Shown here: piece after piece, positions 32,460 to 44,418 of the stretch
How positions within the stretch are numbered: the stretch's first letter is position 1
Layout: every line of letters begins with the position of its first letter
Assembly (NCBI GenBank): GCA_900074885.1
Contig: FJUW01000035.1
Location: 434,001-498,000, forward strand
Direction: 5' to 3'
From: Rhynchosporium graminicola
Lineage: Eukaryota > Ascomycota > Leotiomycetes > Helotiales > Ploettnerulaceae
Length of the DNA: 64,000 bases
Program-made: the position numbers and the translations under genes
The notes under the pieces: model-generated
The model's database searches: none
What the model saw: only the letters and a program-made list of their open reading frames with translations
What the model was told of the DNA's origin: nothing

Positions 32460-33460
32460 TTATCTATAACTCTTTTACTTATATCTAGGAAGATAGTAAA
32501 TATCTACTTATATTATACCTCTATACCTAGAGCTACTAAACATAGGAGACTACGCTATATAGAGAAAGCTTATACTAAGTATAAACTTAAAGAATAGTAC
32601 CTAAACCGAAGTAACCTAAGTCCGATAAATCAACTACTAGTTCTCCGACTCCCTCTATCTCTTATTCTTTAGCGACTCGTAATACTCGCTATAACCTACC
32701 TCTCTCTATAGTAGAGAGTACTTATAATAACGCCTCGTCCGAGTTAAGCTCCCTAACTCCTATTATAATCAACGAACTTACTGAGTTGCTAAACCTCCCT
32801 AATAATACCCTTGTATTAATAGTAACTATAAGTAACTTATAGGAAGACTACGCTTACTAGCTATAAGAGGTAGAAAGAAAGCTCGCGGAAGAGAGATAAT
32901 CAAATGCTAACTTATCTATAGAATTACGCTAGTTATAGGACGAGTTCCTAGAACTACGCTAGTTAACTACTTAGCGCTCTGCTAAGTCTATATCGTTTAA
33001 TAACGTTTAATCGCGTATAATACTACTACTATTAATTAAAGAAGATAAAACTACTCTTACGCCTAATAATTATTATCGAGAATAATCTACCGGAGGAATA
33101 TTATTAATATTATACGCTACGCGTATAGAGAAGATACTAAACCTTCTAAATAAGCTCTCTGATAGAATCGACTACTCTTTAAAACTCTAAGAAGTGCAGA
33201 TACGTAACGCTCTCCGGCGCTACTCTAGCTACTTCATCGATAAAGATTACTATAAAGATTAATTACTTAACTAAATAGAAGAAATAGCTAGAACTTACCT
33301 AGAACTCTCGTTCTTAGAACTAGAATATAACGAAGAAAGTAGTATAATCGATTCACTCGATATAATCACTTAACTTATCTCCTTCTTATCTAATCTATAT
33401 AACTAATAAACTATAAGAGCTAGCTACTCCGCGCTAAAGATAGATTATAAGTAGACTTTC

Positions 33461-33461
33461 N
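33461..33461. other. assembly gap (single N) inside element 3
   Basis: The single N separates gag-like upstream sequence from the C-terminal third of the reverse transcriptase. The conserved N-terminal blocks of the enzyme are absent, so roughly 1 kb or more is probably missing here. Confidence 0.7.
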
Positions 33462-34388
33462 TACTATAGTATTAATTATACGTATATAAGGTGCTATAAT
33501 AATTATAAGACACTAGATTATAAGCTAACCTTAAGAAGTATAAATTTAACGTTACTTATACTAAATACCTTAGATTTATTATCTCTACTTCTAGGATCGA
33601 GGTAGACCTTAAGAAAGTTAATATTATATAATCTTAGAATTACCTAACTATAGTTAAGGGCGTATAATCGTTCTTAGGCTTTTATAACTTCTACTAATAA
33701 TTTATTAAGGACTACGGAATTATTATAAAACCTCTTATATAACTTACTAAAAATAACGTGTTATTTCGGTTCGCTAAGGAGTATAAAGATACCTTTAATC
33801 ACCTAAAGCATGCTCTTACTTCGGTACTACTACTCTACTACTATTAGTAATATCTACCTTATATGATCGAAACAGATACTAGTAATAGAGTAATAGCAGG
33901 TATGCTATTATAATAGCACGACGAAGACTAGTTCCTAGTAGCTTACTTCTCTAAGACTATACTACTTGCCGAGCTTAATTACGCTATTCACGATAAGGAA
34001 ATACTAATAATTATAAAATCTTTAAGTAACTAGAGATCTGAGCTAATAAGCGAACTATATTAGATCCGCGTTATTACTAATTATAAAGCTCTTAAGTACT
34101 TTATAACCTCTAAATAGCTAAACATACGATAAGCTCGATAGGCCGAGCTACTCGCAGATTATAACTTTATAATTACCTATCGACCTAGGAAGTATAATCT
34201 ACTCGCTGATACTCTCTCTCACAGAATAGATGAATTAGATAACTAGAATAACGCTAAAAGAACTTAGCGTTTATAGTAGCTACTACGCGAAGACTAAATC
34301 GATCTAGTACTACTTATAAGTAACCTCCGGAATAGCTCTAACTCTATAGATAACTTTAAGCTTATTAACGCCTTAGAAGTCGCCGACT

Positions 34389-35483
34389 TATTACTAGTCT
34401 TTTCTATAGTATAGTAAGTACTTAACGCTAATCGTATTACGCTATTACTCTAAGCTTTACGGAAATAAGCTCTCTCTACTACTCTTAGAAAACTAACTAT
34501 AGAAAAAGATCTTCTACTCTATAAAGGAAAACTAATTATACCTAATATCTTATACTTTCGCATGCTACTTATACGCGAAGTATACGACCGATTAGAGACT
34601 ACCTATCTAAGTGTAAAGAAGACCTTATAACTACTAGTATTATAATACTAGTAGTACGGAATCACTTTAACTATTAACTAGTACTATTATAACTATTATA
34701 CTTACTAACGAATTTAAGTGCCGCGTAATAAGAAACCGGGCCTCCTCTAACCTCTGCCTATACTATCACGTCTATAGGAGTATATTATAGTCGATTACTA
34801 TAGCTTTAACCGCGATAAATATAGCTACGATAATATTCTCGTATTTATCGACTGTTTTAGTAAATAAGCAATTAGTATTCTATACCGAAAGACCTCTGAT
34901 ACGCGCGACCTTATAAAGCTTTACTTATACTACATNTATTACTAGTCTTTTCTATAGTATAGTAAGTACTTAACGCTAATCGTACTATACTATTACTCTA
35001 AGCTTTACGGAAATAAGCTCTCTCTACTACTCTTAGAAAACTAACTATAGAAAAAGATCTTCTACTCTATAAAGGAAAACTAATTATACCTAATATCTTA
35101 TACTTTCGCATGCTACTTATACGCGAAGTATACGACCGATTAGAGACTACCTATCTAAGTGTAAAGAAGACCTTATAACTACTAGTATTATAATACTAGT
35201 AGTACGGAATCACTTTAACTATTAACTAGTACTATTATAACTATTATACTTACTAACGAATTTAAGTGCCGCGTAATAAGAAACCGGGCCTCCTCTAACC
35301 TCTGCCTATACTATCACGTCTATAGGAGTATATTATAGTCGATTACTATAGCTTTAACCGCGATAAATATAGCTACGATAATATTCTCGTATTTATCGAC
35401 TGTTTTAGTAAATAAGCAATTAGTATTCTATACCGAAAGACCTCTGATACGCGCGACCTTATAAAGCTTTACTTATACTACAT
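34389..35483 (+). repeat. 547-bp near-identical direct duplication across an N
   Basis: 34389-34935 and 34937-35483 are the same integrase-region sequence, separated by the N at 34936, with about three differences near the start. Such identity inside RIP-degraded sequence and exactly at a gap points to an assembly join artefact rather than biology. Confidence 0.8.
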
Positions 35484-36006
35484 ATACTACTATTTCAGAG
35501 CTCTATTAATAATTACCTCTAATAGAGAGCTTTAATTCGTTTCCTGTTTTTAGACTAAAGTTATTAAAATTCTAAGTACTAAAAGATAGCTTTCTGCAGT
35601 AGACTACTTATAAATAGATAGCTAAATAGAGATCTATAACTAATATCTCTAACGTAGATTACAACCTTTTATCTCTTACTATTAAGACGACTAGTCGGAA
35701 TTCTTACCTATTATAGACTACGCTTAGATAACTCTCTCTTACGAATCCCTTAGAGGTCTCTTACCCTTTAAAGTTATTTATAGATATATACCTCGTGTTA
35801 ATTAGAATTAGAAAGACTTATCTGACTCTACTATACCTACTAATAAGTTAAATACTTAGTAAGCTCTAGATTAAACTAATCGCTTAAACGAAACATAGAC
35901 TACTGCTTAATCTAGCCTCTAACGTATATAAGCTAAGATATCCTAATCCTATAATCGCTTACGCTATAAAGTCGACTTCACTATAGACGACCTTATCTAG
36001 CTAGAT

Positions 36007-36189
36007 ATGCGCTACTTTACGAGTACTCGACTTAGTAAAAAACTCGACTTCTTAACTAATAGACTCTTCTGTGTAATTAAAAAGGTCGGAAGCTCTTATT
36101 ATCTAGAGCTTCCTACTAATATAAAAGTATATAACGTATTCCCTGCTGCTAAGCTACGGAAGTATCTAAATGACCTCTTACTAGGATAA
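36007..36189 (+). pseudogene. integrase C-terminal domain remnant of element 3
   Basis: An unusually stop-free 60-codon stretch reads LSKKLDFLTNRLFCVIKKVG and ...NVFPAAKLRKYLNDLLLG, the SH3-like C-terminal domain of Gypsy integrases. A degraded chromodomain-like segment follows to about 36420 (EIEDILTCRK, NSFLYRVS). Confidence 0.8.
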
Positions 36190-36493
36190 ACCTTACTACT
36201 GCTACTACTTATTAATATTACTAGTGACGATAAATAGGAGATCGAAGATATACTTACGTGCCGTAAGTAGCGTAATAGCTTCTTATACCGAGTTTCCTAG
36301 TTAAATCAAGACGTCGATCTCATATAGTACGACGCTATAGATATTAAATACGCTCCCGCTAAGCTATAATAATTCCACCTTAATAACTTAATATAAGCTA
36401 GACCTCCTGCTAGACTACCTAATTAGCTAAAAGCTTTCTATAATAGAATTAATAATTACAACTACCTTAATAGTAATAAGGAGATAGACTAAC

Positions 36494-36507
36494 GCTCGAG
36501 GGCGAGC
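36494..36507. repeat. hairpin GCTCGAGGGCGAGC before the element 3 polypurine tract
   Basis: A perfect inverted repeat (GCTCG / CGAGC around AGGG), 21 nt before the right LTR. The same hairpin at nearly the same distance occurs in element 4 (41492-41507). Confidence 0.8.
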
Positions 36508-36528
36508 TTTTTTCGGAGGGGGGAGTAG

Positions 36529-36763
36529 TATAACGACTAGTCAGGTTTAGAGGTCTCTCCCTATTAGTAGAAATACTTACTGCTAAGCGAGATTACACGA
36601 GTAGAGTTTAGGGGCCCCTTTTCATGTATATACTTCTATTCTCTCTCTACTTCTTTACTCCTTAGTTGTAGATTCTTAAGTGATTCTTACTACTTCATAT
36701 TCATAGCAATATGAGGTCTTATTACTCAGGTAGTTTTGAGACCTTTCTAGAGCAAGCGTCACA
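36529..36763 (+). repeat. element 3 LTR, right (3' LTR)
   Basis: 235 bp partner of 32225-32459; followed by the TSD CTCGC at 36764-36768. Confidence 0.92.
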
Positions 36764-39700
36764 CTCGCCTTAGCTATAAATACTTCTTTCTATTACTTTA
36801 TAGACTAATTCCTTTTTCTTAATTAATTATTATAAACTATAAGTTAATAAGATTATTTAGTATCGATTACTTTTTCCTTTTCGCTATCTCCTATCTTCGC
36901 TCTAAAAGTACTATACTCCGCTTACTACTAATCGGAGTCAGATAGCTTCTATTATCTACTGCGCTACTTATACTCTCTCTAGAGTTAACTATATTAATTA
37001 GAATATAAGTCAGATCCTACTTATTTTCGCCTGATATCTGCTAACTTATATAGTTTACTTACTCCCGCGCTTATACGACTTATTCTCGTAAGCGTAAGAA
37101 CTATAAAAACTTATATATTTATCCCGGGCTCTACTTGAAAAATATTACTAACTACTTAGTCTTTAAATAGTATATATTACTTATATTATCTAGACTTACT
37201 CTACTAATAGAGATACTATATAAGTTATCGGACTCTAATTATTTTTTATTACTAATCGCTTATTTAGCGCTAACGCTTACTACGATCTCGGTAAGGTCCT
37301 TAAGGCTTAGAAGGCCTTAAAGCCTCTCTAAGCTACTAGTCTTCTCTCCTTATACTTATCCTCGGATTCCGCTTATTCTTTATTACTAACTACTTATTTT
37401 AGCTCTATTACTACTAAAGTTACTAATTTAGTTACTAATATTATCGCTTAATAGAGTTAGATATAAGCTTCCTATAGTCTACTTATTTTCTATTACTAAC
37501 TGCTATAGTACTAGTAGGGTCTCTCTCGCTCTAGTTCTAAGTACTTATCGCGCTAAATAAGTCTAGTTATTTTAGAATAGAGTCCTAGGGAAATTCGTTA
37601 AGTTATATTACTTTTTAGAATTAATAAAATAATATAAAAGAAATCTGAACTCTTCTTATTAACGCTTATAACTTACTTAAAACTAATCAGATCCTCTCTT
37701 ATTCTTCTTTTTCTCTTATACTTATCTAAGTCTATCGTAGTATTTAATATCTCTATACTTGCTTTCGAACTCGTCTATAGCTATAGTATCTGATAGGTCT
37801 TTAATAAGTTCTTATATAAGTTTATAGTAACTTACTTACTTCACTAGTACCTTCTTACTTTTCCTTTTTCTTCTCGATTTATCTCTAGTATAAAGAATCT
37901 CCTCTACTTATTATTCTTTATAAGTCTCGAATAATATAAGCCCTAGTTAATTATTATTAGTCTCTTACTTAGGTAATAGGTCGTAGCTCGCTAGTTATAA
38001 TAGATCCGTATAGAATACCGGGTGAATATTACTAGGGACCCTAGATAGACGAATAGCTACTAGCGATAATACTTTATCTATTACGTATTTAGTATATTTC
38101 GTATTAAGACTCTTTTTTAGTCGATTTATCTAGTAGTTATATAAGTCTAACTATACCTTATCTTTCTTCCGGTATACTAAGGCTAGGGTCCTTATCCTAT
38201 TAGCGCTATTCTCCTGTTTCTAAGCGGACGCCGCTATATTCGATTAGTATAAGTTAGTAATCTTCTTTATCTTCTTTACGAATACTACTACTCGTTCGCT
38301 CGATAGTAGCTAGGAGTTGATCTCGGGTTCTGTTTCTAATAGTATAAATAATAGCGCTTCGTACTTATATATAATAAAGAATAAGCTTATCCCGAGGCCC
38401 GCGTAGTAATATCTATTTAATACTAACTAAGCTATAAGAAGCTACTTTTTCTAGTTAGACTACTCTTAGTTAATAAAGTTTTATAGATAAGCTTAGATAT
38501 CTTAATTTAGCTTTTCTAGTCCTCTATCGGTTTATAAGTAGTATCCGGAGCTAAGTCTTTATTATACGCTAATTAAGCGATAAAAGGTCTTCTAGAATAT
38601 ACTTATCTAGTTAGTACTTCTATTACTTATAATCGCTCGCGGTATCCTATAGTTTCTTACTTAGTATTCTATAAATTTCTTAGTATATTCCTCTGCTTTT
38701 ATACTAAGTATCACTTCGATAACTACTTATTTACTTAATTAGTCTTTAATTACCTAAAGGTAATAGTTACCTTAAGAGTTTAGTAAGTTAGTTATAAAGT
38801 CTATAGATATCTCCTAGAAGAATTAGTTAGGAACTAGTAGTAGTCTTAGGAGTCTATACTTATATTCTCTTTATATTTTATTTCTCTTATAATAGTTATA
38901 GTTCCTTAAGAATTATCTTATATACCTTAATTATAGTAGCTAGTAGAAAGAGCGTTCTAATATCGATATAATAGAGTCCCGCCCTAGATAATCGTAGACT
39001 AGCGAGTTATAGACGGACTAGATAAGCCTTATCCTTAGAGTATTATTTTCGAGAGTCTCGGGGTCTATTGCTTTATAGTTAGACTCTAGTATAACTAAGG
39101 CGCCTAGTACTTATAACTTTCTATAGTAATATAAGCGGTTCTTTATATCTATACTATAGTCGCTTACTTAGATTTTAATCTTAATTTCGCTTAGGAAAGA
39201 TCGGGCCTTATCTTATAATAAGCGGAGTATAGTTTAATATATTATATCCTCTTATATTATAGCGTCTTATAAGTCGTTTAGTTCTTTATCCTAGAAAGGA
39301 CCTCTAGATATTATTAGGTCTAAGGTAAGAACTTAGCTAAAGAGTATAATTAATAGCTAAGTAGATATAAGTATTACTCTTATCTTATCTTCTCTTTCTA
39401 AAGCTAGCTAGTATATTATGCGTTCCGAGTCTAAAAACCTATAGAACCTCGAGTTTATATCGCGGTCTAACTAAGTCGATATAGTTATTACTCTTATCTT
39501 ATCTTTCTTTTCTAGAGTAAGCTAGTTCGCTATACGATCCGGGTCTAAAAACCTACGGAACCTCGAGTTTATATCGCTTTCCCTTAACGTATCTTACTCT
39601 CTCTGTAATAAGGTATCCGGGACGATAGCTTCGGATTCCGGCTTATATACTAAGGTAAACTAGAATAGTACTAAGGTCTTATACTAGTATACTTAATACT

Positions 39701-40300
39701 CTGATAGCTATTGCTTAGTTATGAAATACTTAAGGTTCTTATAATCTATTTAAATTATAAAGGGCTTATATACTTTTAACTCGGGGGCTTAGAATTTCAA
39801 GTAGGTAATTACTATTAGTATCTCCTTATTATAGATATTATAATTGATTTCAGCTTTATTTAGCTTCTAAGCGAAGAAGCCTACTAGTTATTAGACTCTA
39901 TTCTTTTCTTATAAGAGGGCGCTTCTTATTACGAATCTACTATAATTAGTCTCTAAGAATATCTGAAGTCTCGGATCCTAGTATATAAGTACTAAAGCCT
40001 TATAAAACTTCTTTATTAAGATCTTAAATACTTTCTCTTCTAGTTTTCTCTAGGAGAATAAGCGACTTTTCCCTATTAATACTATTAAGAGCGCAGCTAG
40101 CTTTAAGTAGTTCGTTATAAATATTTAGTAGAAGTTTATAAATCCTAAGAAATATTATATCTCTTTCTAAGTCTTAAGTTACGCTTAGTTCTTAATTACT
40201 ATTACCTTTTCTAGATCAGGACCTATACTTTTTCTATTAGTATATATAATAAATCCTAGATATTTAAGCTTCTTACGAGCGAACTCGCTCTTTCCGGGAT

Positions 40301-40305
40301 CTAAG
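40301..40305. repeat. target-site duplication CTAAG, left copy of element 4
   Basis: CTAAG flanks element 4 here and at 41730-41734. Confidence 0.9.
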
Positions 40306-40507
40306 TGTGACGGCGCATGGTATACGTGGCAGATACGGGCCAGTATCAGTGCCTTAGGCATACCCTCCTTATATATATAGAAGGTACAGACTCCTTCAGA
40401 GCTCTGCATCTTTCTGTTTCCTTTGTACTAGACTATATAAGATCGCTCTTAGCCTCCCTACTTATTTATTCTTACTTATATACCGCCTTAAGTCTTATAT
40501 CGTTATA
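40306..40507 (+). repeat. element 4 LTR, left
   Basis: 202 bp, TGTGACGGCGCATGG... to ...ATCGTTATA. It differs from the right copy only by transitions as far as I could compare. Confidence 0.92.
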
Positions 40508-40868
40508 TTAAACAGAAAGATTAAGACTGCCGGGGATAGTATTAAATAATATCTCACTTAGAAAACTCGATTCGGACGTACGACTTCGACTATTAGGGAG
40601 CTCTTCGCTAAGTTATCTCTACTTACCTTAGATTTTCGGAATCATACGGAAATAGTTAGTACTATTAATTACGAATTCGATAGTTAGGTTTTTAAAAGAG
40701 CTAAGATTCTAGAGATCTCTCGGATAGCTAGGAATTTGAACGTAATTCAGCCTCAGAAGCACTAGTATTACTACGAAGTCACTCTCGGATACTTCGAAAC
40801 TCGTTCCTTCGTGCGTACGAAGTAAAATAGCAGACGAATTTTAGGTGGGAACTTCCCTATAGGCCCTA

Positions 40869-41240
40869 ATATTTATTAACCTCTCACCTGACTTTAACCT
40901 TCCGAAAGTAGCTCTAATAGCGAAAAACCTTACTTTTAGGCTAGGACGAAATAGCTTATTACCCTAGCGGAAATTGCCAGAATCCGACTTATAACCCCTG
41001 TACCCCGGTATAATTTGTCCCCCTCGGTAGAATCGACCTCCTTCTACTAGAAAAGAAAATATTTATTATCCCCTCACCCGACTTCAACCTTCCGAAAGTA
41101 GCTCTGATAGCGAAAAACCTTACTTTTAGGCTAGGACGGAGTAGCTTATTACCCTAGCGGAAATTGCCGGAATCCGACTCGTAACCCTTATACCCCGGTA
41201 TAATTTATCCCCCTCGGCAGAATCGACCTCCCTCTACTAG
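40869..41240 (+). repeat. two tandem copies of a 190-bp block inside element 4
   Basis: Copy 1 starts ATATTTATTAACCTCTCACC (40869) and copy 2 starts ATATTTATTATCCCCTCACC (41059). Both continue through TTCCGAAAGTAGCTCT, CCCTAGCGGAAATTGCC and ACCCCGGTATAATTT, ending in GAATCGACCTCC...CTACTAGAA. They are non-coding. Confidence 0.85.
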
Positions 41241-41491
41241 AACTTTTAATTTAATACTTTCTATATCTACTTAATAAAGATATCTGACTCTCCTTAATCT
41301 TTTAGCTTCTTTAGAATTCGATTTGGACTTTCGTTTCTTTCGTAACCTTCAAGTGTTTCAATCACTCGCTTAGCCTCGCTTGTTCAGCAAAACTCGGTAT
41401 CTACGGTTTCAGTTTAATAGAAATTTAGAAGGTTATCTTAATATTTAATTACGTTTTATACTTACTTTGTTTCCTTTATTCGATTCTTCAA

Positions 41492-41507
41492 GGCTCGAGG
41501 GCGAGCC
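41492..41507. repeat. hairpin GGCTCGAGGGCGAGCC before the element 4 polypurine tract
   Basis: A perfect inverted repeat with 6-bp arms, 20 nt before the right LTR, matching the hairpin of element 3. Confidence 0.8.
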
Positions 41508-41527
41508 TTTATCTTAGAAGGGGGTAA

Positions 41528-41729
41528 TATGACGGCGTATAGTATACGTGGCAGATACGGGCCAGTATCGGTGCCTTAGGCATACCCTCCTTGTATATAT
41601 AGAAGGTACAGACTCCTTCAGAGCTCTGTATCTTTCTGTTTCCTTTGTACCAGACTATATAAGATCGCTCTTAGCCTCCCTACTTGTTTATTCTTGCTTG
41701 TATACCGCCTTGAGTCTTGTGTCGTTATA
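41528..41729 (+). repeat. element 4 LTR, right
   Basis: 202 bp partner of 40306-40507, starting TATGACGGCGTATAG (TG changed to TA at the very end) and followed by TSD CTAAG. Confidence 0.92.
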
Positions 41730-44245
41730 CTAAGTATAGTCTATTATCCTAAAGTTTATAGAGAACAGTTCGTACCTTTTCGAAGTGGTCTTCTCTAGAG
41801 CCGTTCGAGTAAATAATTACGTTATCTATATAGGCCGAGGTAAAGTTATCTAATTATTCCCTTAATAAACTATTAATATACTACTAGAAACTCGCTAGAG
41901 CTTTTAATAATCTAAAAAGATATATAAGCTATTCAAAAGACTTAAATCTTATACGAAAAGCTATTTTATACTCGTAACTTAACGCTATATATATTTAATG
42001 AAATACCGAAACTATATTTACTTTCGTAAGCTATTTAGTACTCGTGAGGTTCCGTAAGGTCTCTAGTATTAATAGTAAAAGATACCGGTCTAGCTTCGTA
42101 ATAGCGTTTAGCGCTCGGTAGTCGTAGTAGAACCTTAGACCTCCCCCGGATTTCTATATAAAAAGGATAAGAGCTACTACTTCTGAAGTACTAAGCTAGA
42201 TATATCCTTTTTCTAAGAAGCTATTTAATAACTTTCTTAGTGCTAGTAATTTATCTTTAGATATACTATATAGCGGACCCTATAGTAAAGTAGTAGGGGA
42301 CCTATCTAATTATTCGCGGATATCGATTCGATAGTTAATACCCGGTTAATAAGGAGCTAGTTTCTCTACTTCTTACTTAGAAAAGAGTAGAGCTATATCT
42401 TAAATCTCTAGAGGGAGAATATTTTTAAGTTAGTCTAAGGTTAGCTCTTCTTTATCTTAAAGGGCTATCTTTATATCCTCTGATATTATAGCGGATACCG
42501 AGGTATAGTTACTATTATCTATATACGAGTAATAGTTATATCCTTCTATTACTTATTTCTTTACTAGGCTATAATAGTACTATTATTTTTCAGGTGTTAT
42601 CCTGATCTTATTTTGCGCTTTCTACAAGTTCTCTAAGATTAATAGAAAAGCTAGTTTTAGTACTATATATATATATAGACCCTTTAGCTAAACCTTGCGA
42701 TTTTCATTTGGAATCTAATTACTCCTTTAGTCCTTAAGTTCTATATAGCTTTTAAAGCGCTCTTTATCTCGCGGGTTCTATAGCTTATATATATAAGACT
42801 AAGACTTTCTATAAGGTTTTTATTTATTATAGTATAGTACTAGTATTCTTTATTAATAAGAGTAAATATTCCGAATATTTCTTAAAGGACTATATCTATA
42901 TATATAAGGTTTCTGTTTATAAGCTCTTTAAATTTACCTTATCCTTTTACTAATACTTTATCTACTCCTAGCTCTTAACTTTAAGAGGAAGTTAGTCTTT
43001 TCCTAACTCTAAAAGAGCGAGGTCCGATATATTATTATTATCCTCTAGTAATAGTCTTATTATATTAATCGTAATAAGTTATACTACTAAAGCGTATAAG
43101 TAATTATAAATATAATACTCGGATACTCTATAGCGGAAATAGAGCTTTTTCTTATAGTATCTCTCTTATTTAGCCGCGTCTACTTATTTAGCCCTTTATT
43201 TACCGCCGGAATTATTATAAGCTCTACTATTCCTTTCTCGGTTTCTTATTACGCGCGCTAGTACTATTACTATATCCCTATTAGCGTTAACCTTAGCCTT
43301 TATAAGGGCCTTCTAAGGACGTATATAATCCGCTATATTTATCCTAGAGTCCTTATTCTTATTATTCTACCTCTTATTCGATACTTTAAACTAATCTATC
43401 TCTTCGAGGTTAATTATAATCCGTTCTACCTCCCTAGTAAATTCGTAGTAATTTATAGTTTTAGCTATAAAGACTATATATATTCGGATAGGGTTTAAAA
43501 ACGTATTCTAGAGGTAACTTATCTTTATATCGTCTTCCTAGCTCTCTTCTCTAGCGCTTAGTAGGAGTTCGTTGAATTCTAGCTAATACTCGTACTAGGG
43601 CTATCCTATAGAGTACCTTATATTCGTGAGCCGTTCGAGGGCCTTAGCTCGCTTATTACTATCTGCGAATATTTTATCGAGCTGCGCGAAGAAAGCTTCA
43701 AGGTCCTTATTATCTATCGGGCTTCCCCTCTCCTAGAAGTATCGTATACGAGCTCGTTCGCGCTATAGGAGAGTATTATAAATAGTATCTTAGTAATAGT
43801 CAGCGGAGAGAGATAGCTTTTAAGCGGAGTATATATAATAAGAACTTCTTAGTCTTAGGAGATAATCTCGAAAGGTATCCGTATATTTATCCTAAGTAGG
43901 AGGTATCTATCTGCCGGAGCCCGATAGTTCTCTATCGGAGCTCGACCGAGACGTTACGAGAGACTCGATAAGGGTTTTTATTAGAGCACTCGAAGACGAT
44001 AAGTCTCTAGTATTATTAGATCTAGGCGCTTATCTAAGTCTTTTAGCTTCTAACGCCTCTAGGGCAGTGCGCGTATTTACTAGCTCGGTCTCTATTAGGA
44101 GCTAGCGCTCGTATATCTCTTATATAATACGTTATAGTTCGTCGTTAGAGTCCTCCTATTAAGGGCTTATATTCCCTAATAGGTCTATTTCAGTATCTAG
44201 CGTAAATATTATAAAAATAAGTCGGCTTATTTTAATCGAACTTAA

Positions 44246-44413
44246 TATTATAGGTAAGTAACGTATACGCAGATAGTTAAGTGTAGTATTTAAGAAGTTC
44301 GATATAAGAGAGAGTCAGGTTCTAGCCTAGCTCCGAAGGAAAACATGCGGGTGCCGCTAGGCTTAGTAAGCACAGGTATCGCCGGTGCTTAATCCTGGGG
44401 CTCGCCCCTTATA
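44246..44413 (-). repeat. element 2 LTR, right (5' LTR)
   Basis: 168 bp partner of 31706-31873, followed by TSD TCTAA at 44414-44418. Confidence 0.92.
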
Positions 44414-44418
44414 TCTAA

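Larger units (their letters stand above)
32225..36763 (+). mobile_element. element 3: Gypsy-type LTR retrotransposon with chromodomain, nested in element 2
   Basis: Delimited by 235-bp LTRs (32225-32459 and 36529-36763) and TSD CTCGC. Plus orientation: a polypurine tract (CGGAGGGGGGAG, about 36514-36525) precedes the right LTR. Degraded pol is readable: reverse transcriptase C-terminal part (about 33.5-33.75 kb, TKYLRFIIS), RNase H (about 33.8-34.24 kb, FSKTILLAELNYAIHDKEIL and ADYNFIITYRPRKYNLLADT), and the integrase region (34.7-35.5 kb). Then come the integrase C-terminal domain at 36007-36189 (KVGSSYYLELPTNIKVYNVF) and a chromodomain-like tail to about 36420. The N-terminal reverse transcriptase is absent at the N at 33461, and part of the integrase is duplicated around the N at 34936. 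Its 4.5 kb length is therefore an assembly minimum. Confidence 0.9.
40306..41729 (+). mobile_element. element 4: 1.4 kb non-autonomous LTR element nested in element 2
   Basis: Delimited by 202-bp LTRs (40306-40507 and 41528-41729) and TSD CTAAG, inserted inside the reverse transcriptase of element 2. The 1,020-bp interior has no pol-like sequence on either strand, so it must be mobilised in trans (a TRIM-like element). The interior holds two tandem copies of a 190-bp block, the hairpin GGCTCGAGGGCGAGCC at 41492-41507 and a polypurine tract AGAAGGGGG at about 41516-41524. These fix plus orientation. Hairpin and tract match element 3, suggesting that an element 3-like Gypsy is the helper. An open frame of about 60-64 codons starting inside both LTRs merely reflects their sequence. 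Confidence 0.88.
36769..44245 (-). pseudogene. degraded gag-pol of element 2
   Basis: Strongly AT-rich, with CA/TG dinucleotides almost absent. The minus strand shows integrase C-terminal region (about 37.9-38.2 kb), integrase and RNase H sequence further right, and reverse transcriptase (40.19-40.3 and 41.74-42.3 kb, interrupted by element 4). Gag and zinc-knuckle sequence should lie toward 44 kb but is too degraded to name. No frame longer than about 90 codons survives. Confidence 0.8.
31706..44413 (-). mobile_element. element 2: Gypsy-type LTR retrotransposon nested in element 1
   Basis: Delimited by 168-bp LTRs (31706-31873 and 44246-44413) and TSD TCTAA. It is inserted within the RNase H domain of element 1. 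Minus orientation is shown by the polypurine tract GGAGGGAGGAGGGGAG (minus strand) inside the left LTR and by pol read right to left. The reverse transcriptase lies at about 41.74-42.3 kb ([15 protein letters not shown] ... YIDNVIIYSNGSREDHFEKV), resuming at 40.19-40.3 kb (LKYLGFIIYTNRKSIGPD). The integrase C-terminal region lies at about 38 kb (NIHPVFYTDLL). Elements 3 and 4 are inserted in it; without them it is about 6.74 kb, a full-length Gypsy. Stops throughout: inactive. Confidence 0.92.

Noticed and set aside
40317..40511. Plus-strand frame of 64 codons starting MVYVADTGQYQCL
   Set aside because: It lies almost wholly in the element 4 LTR and is repeated in the partner LTR at 41548-41733. 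It has no protein features and reflects LTR sequence.
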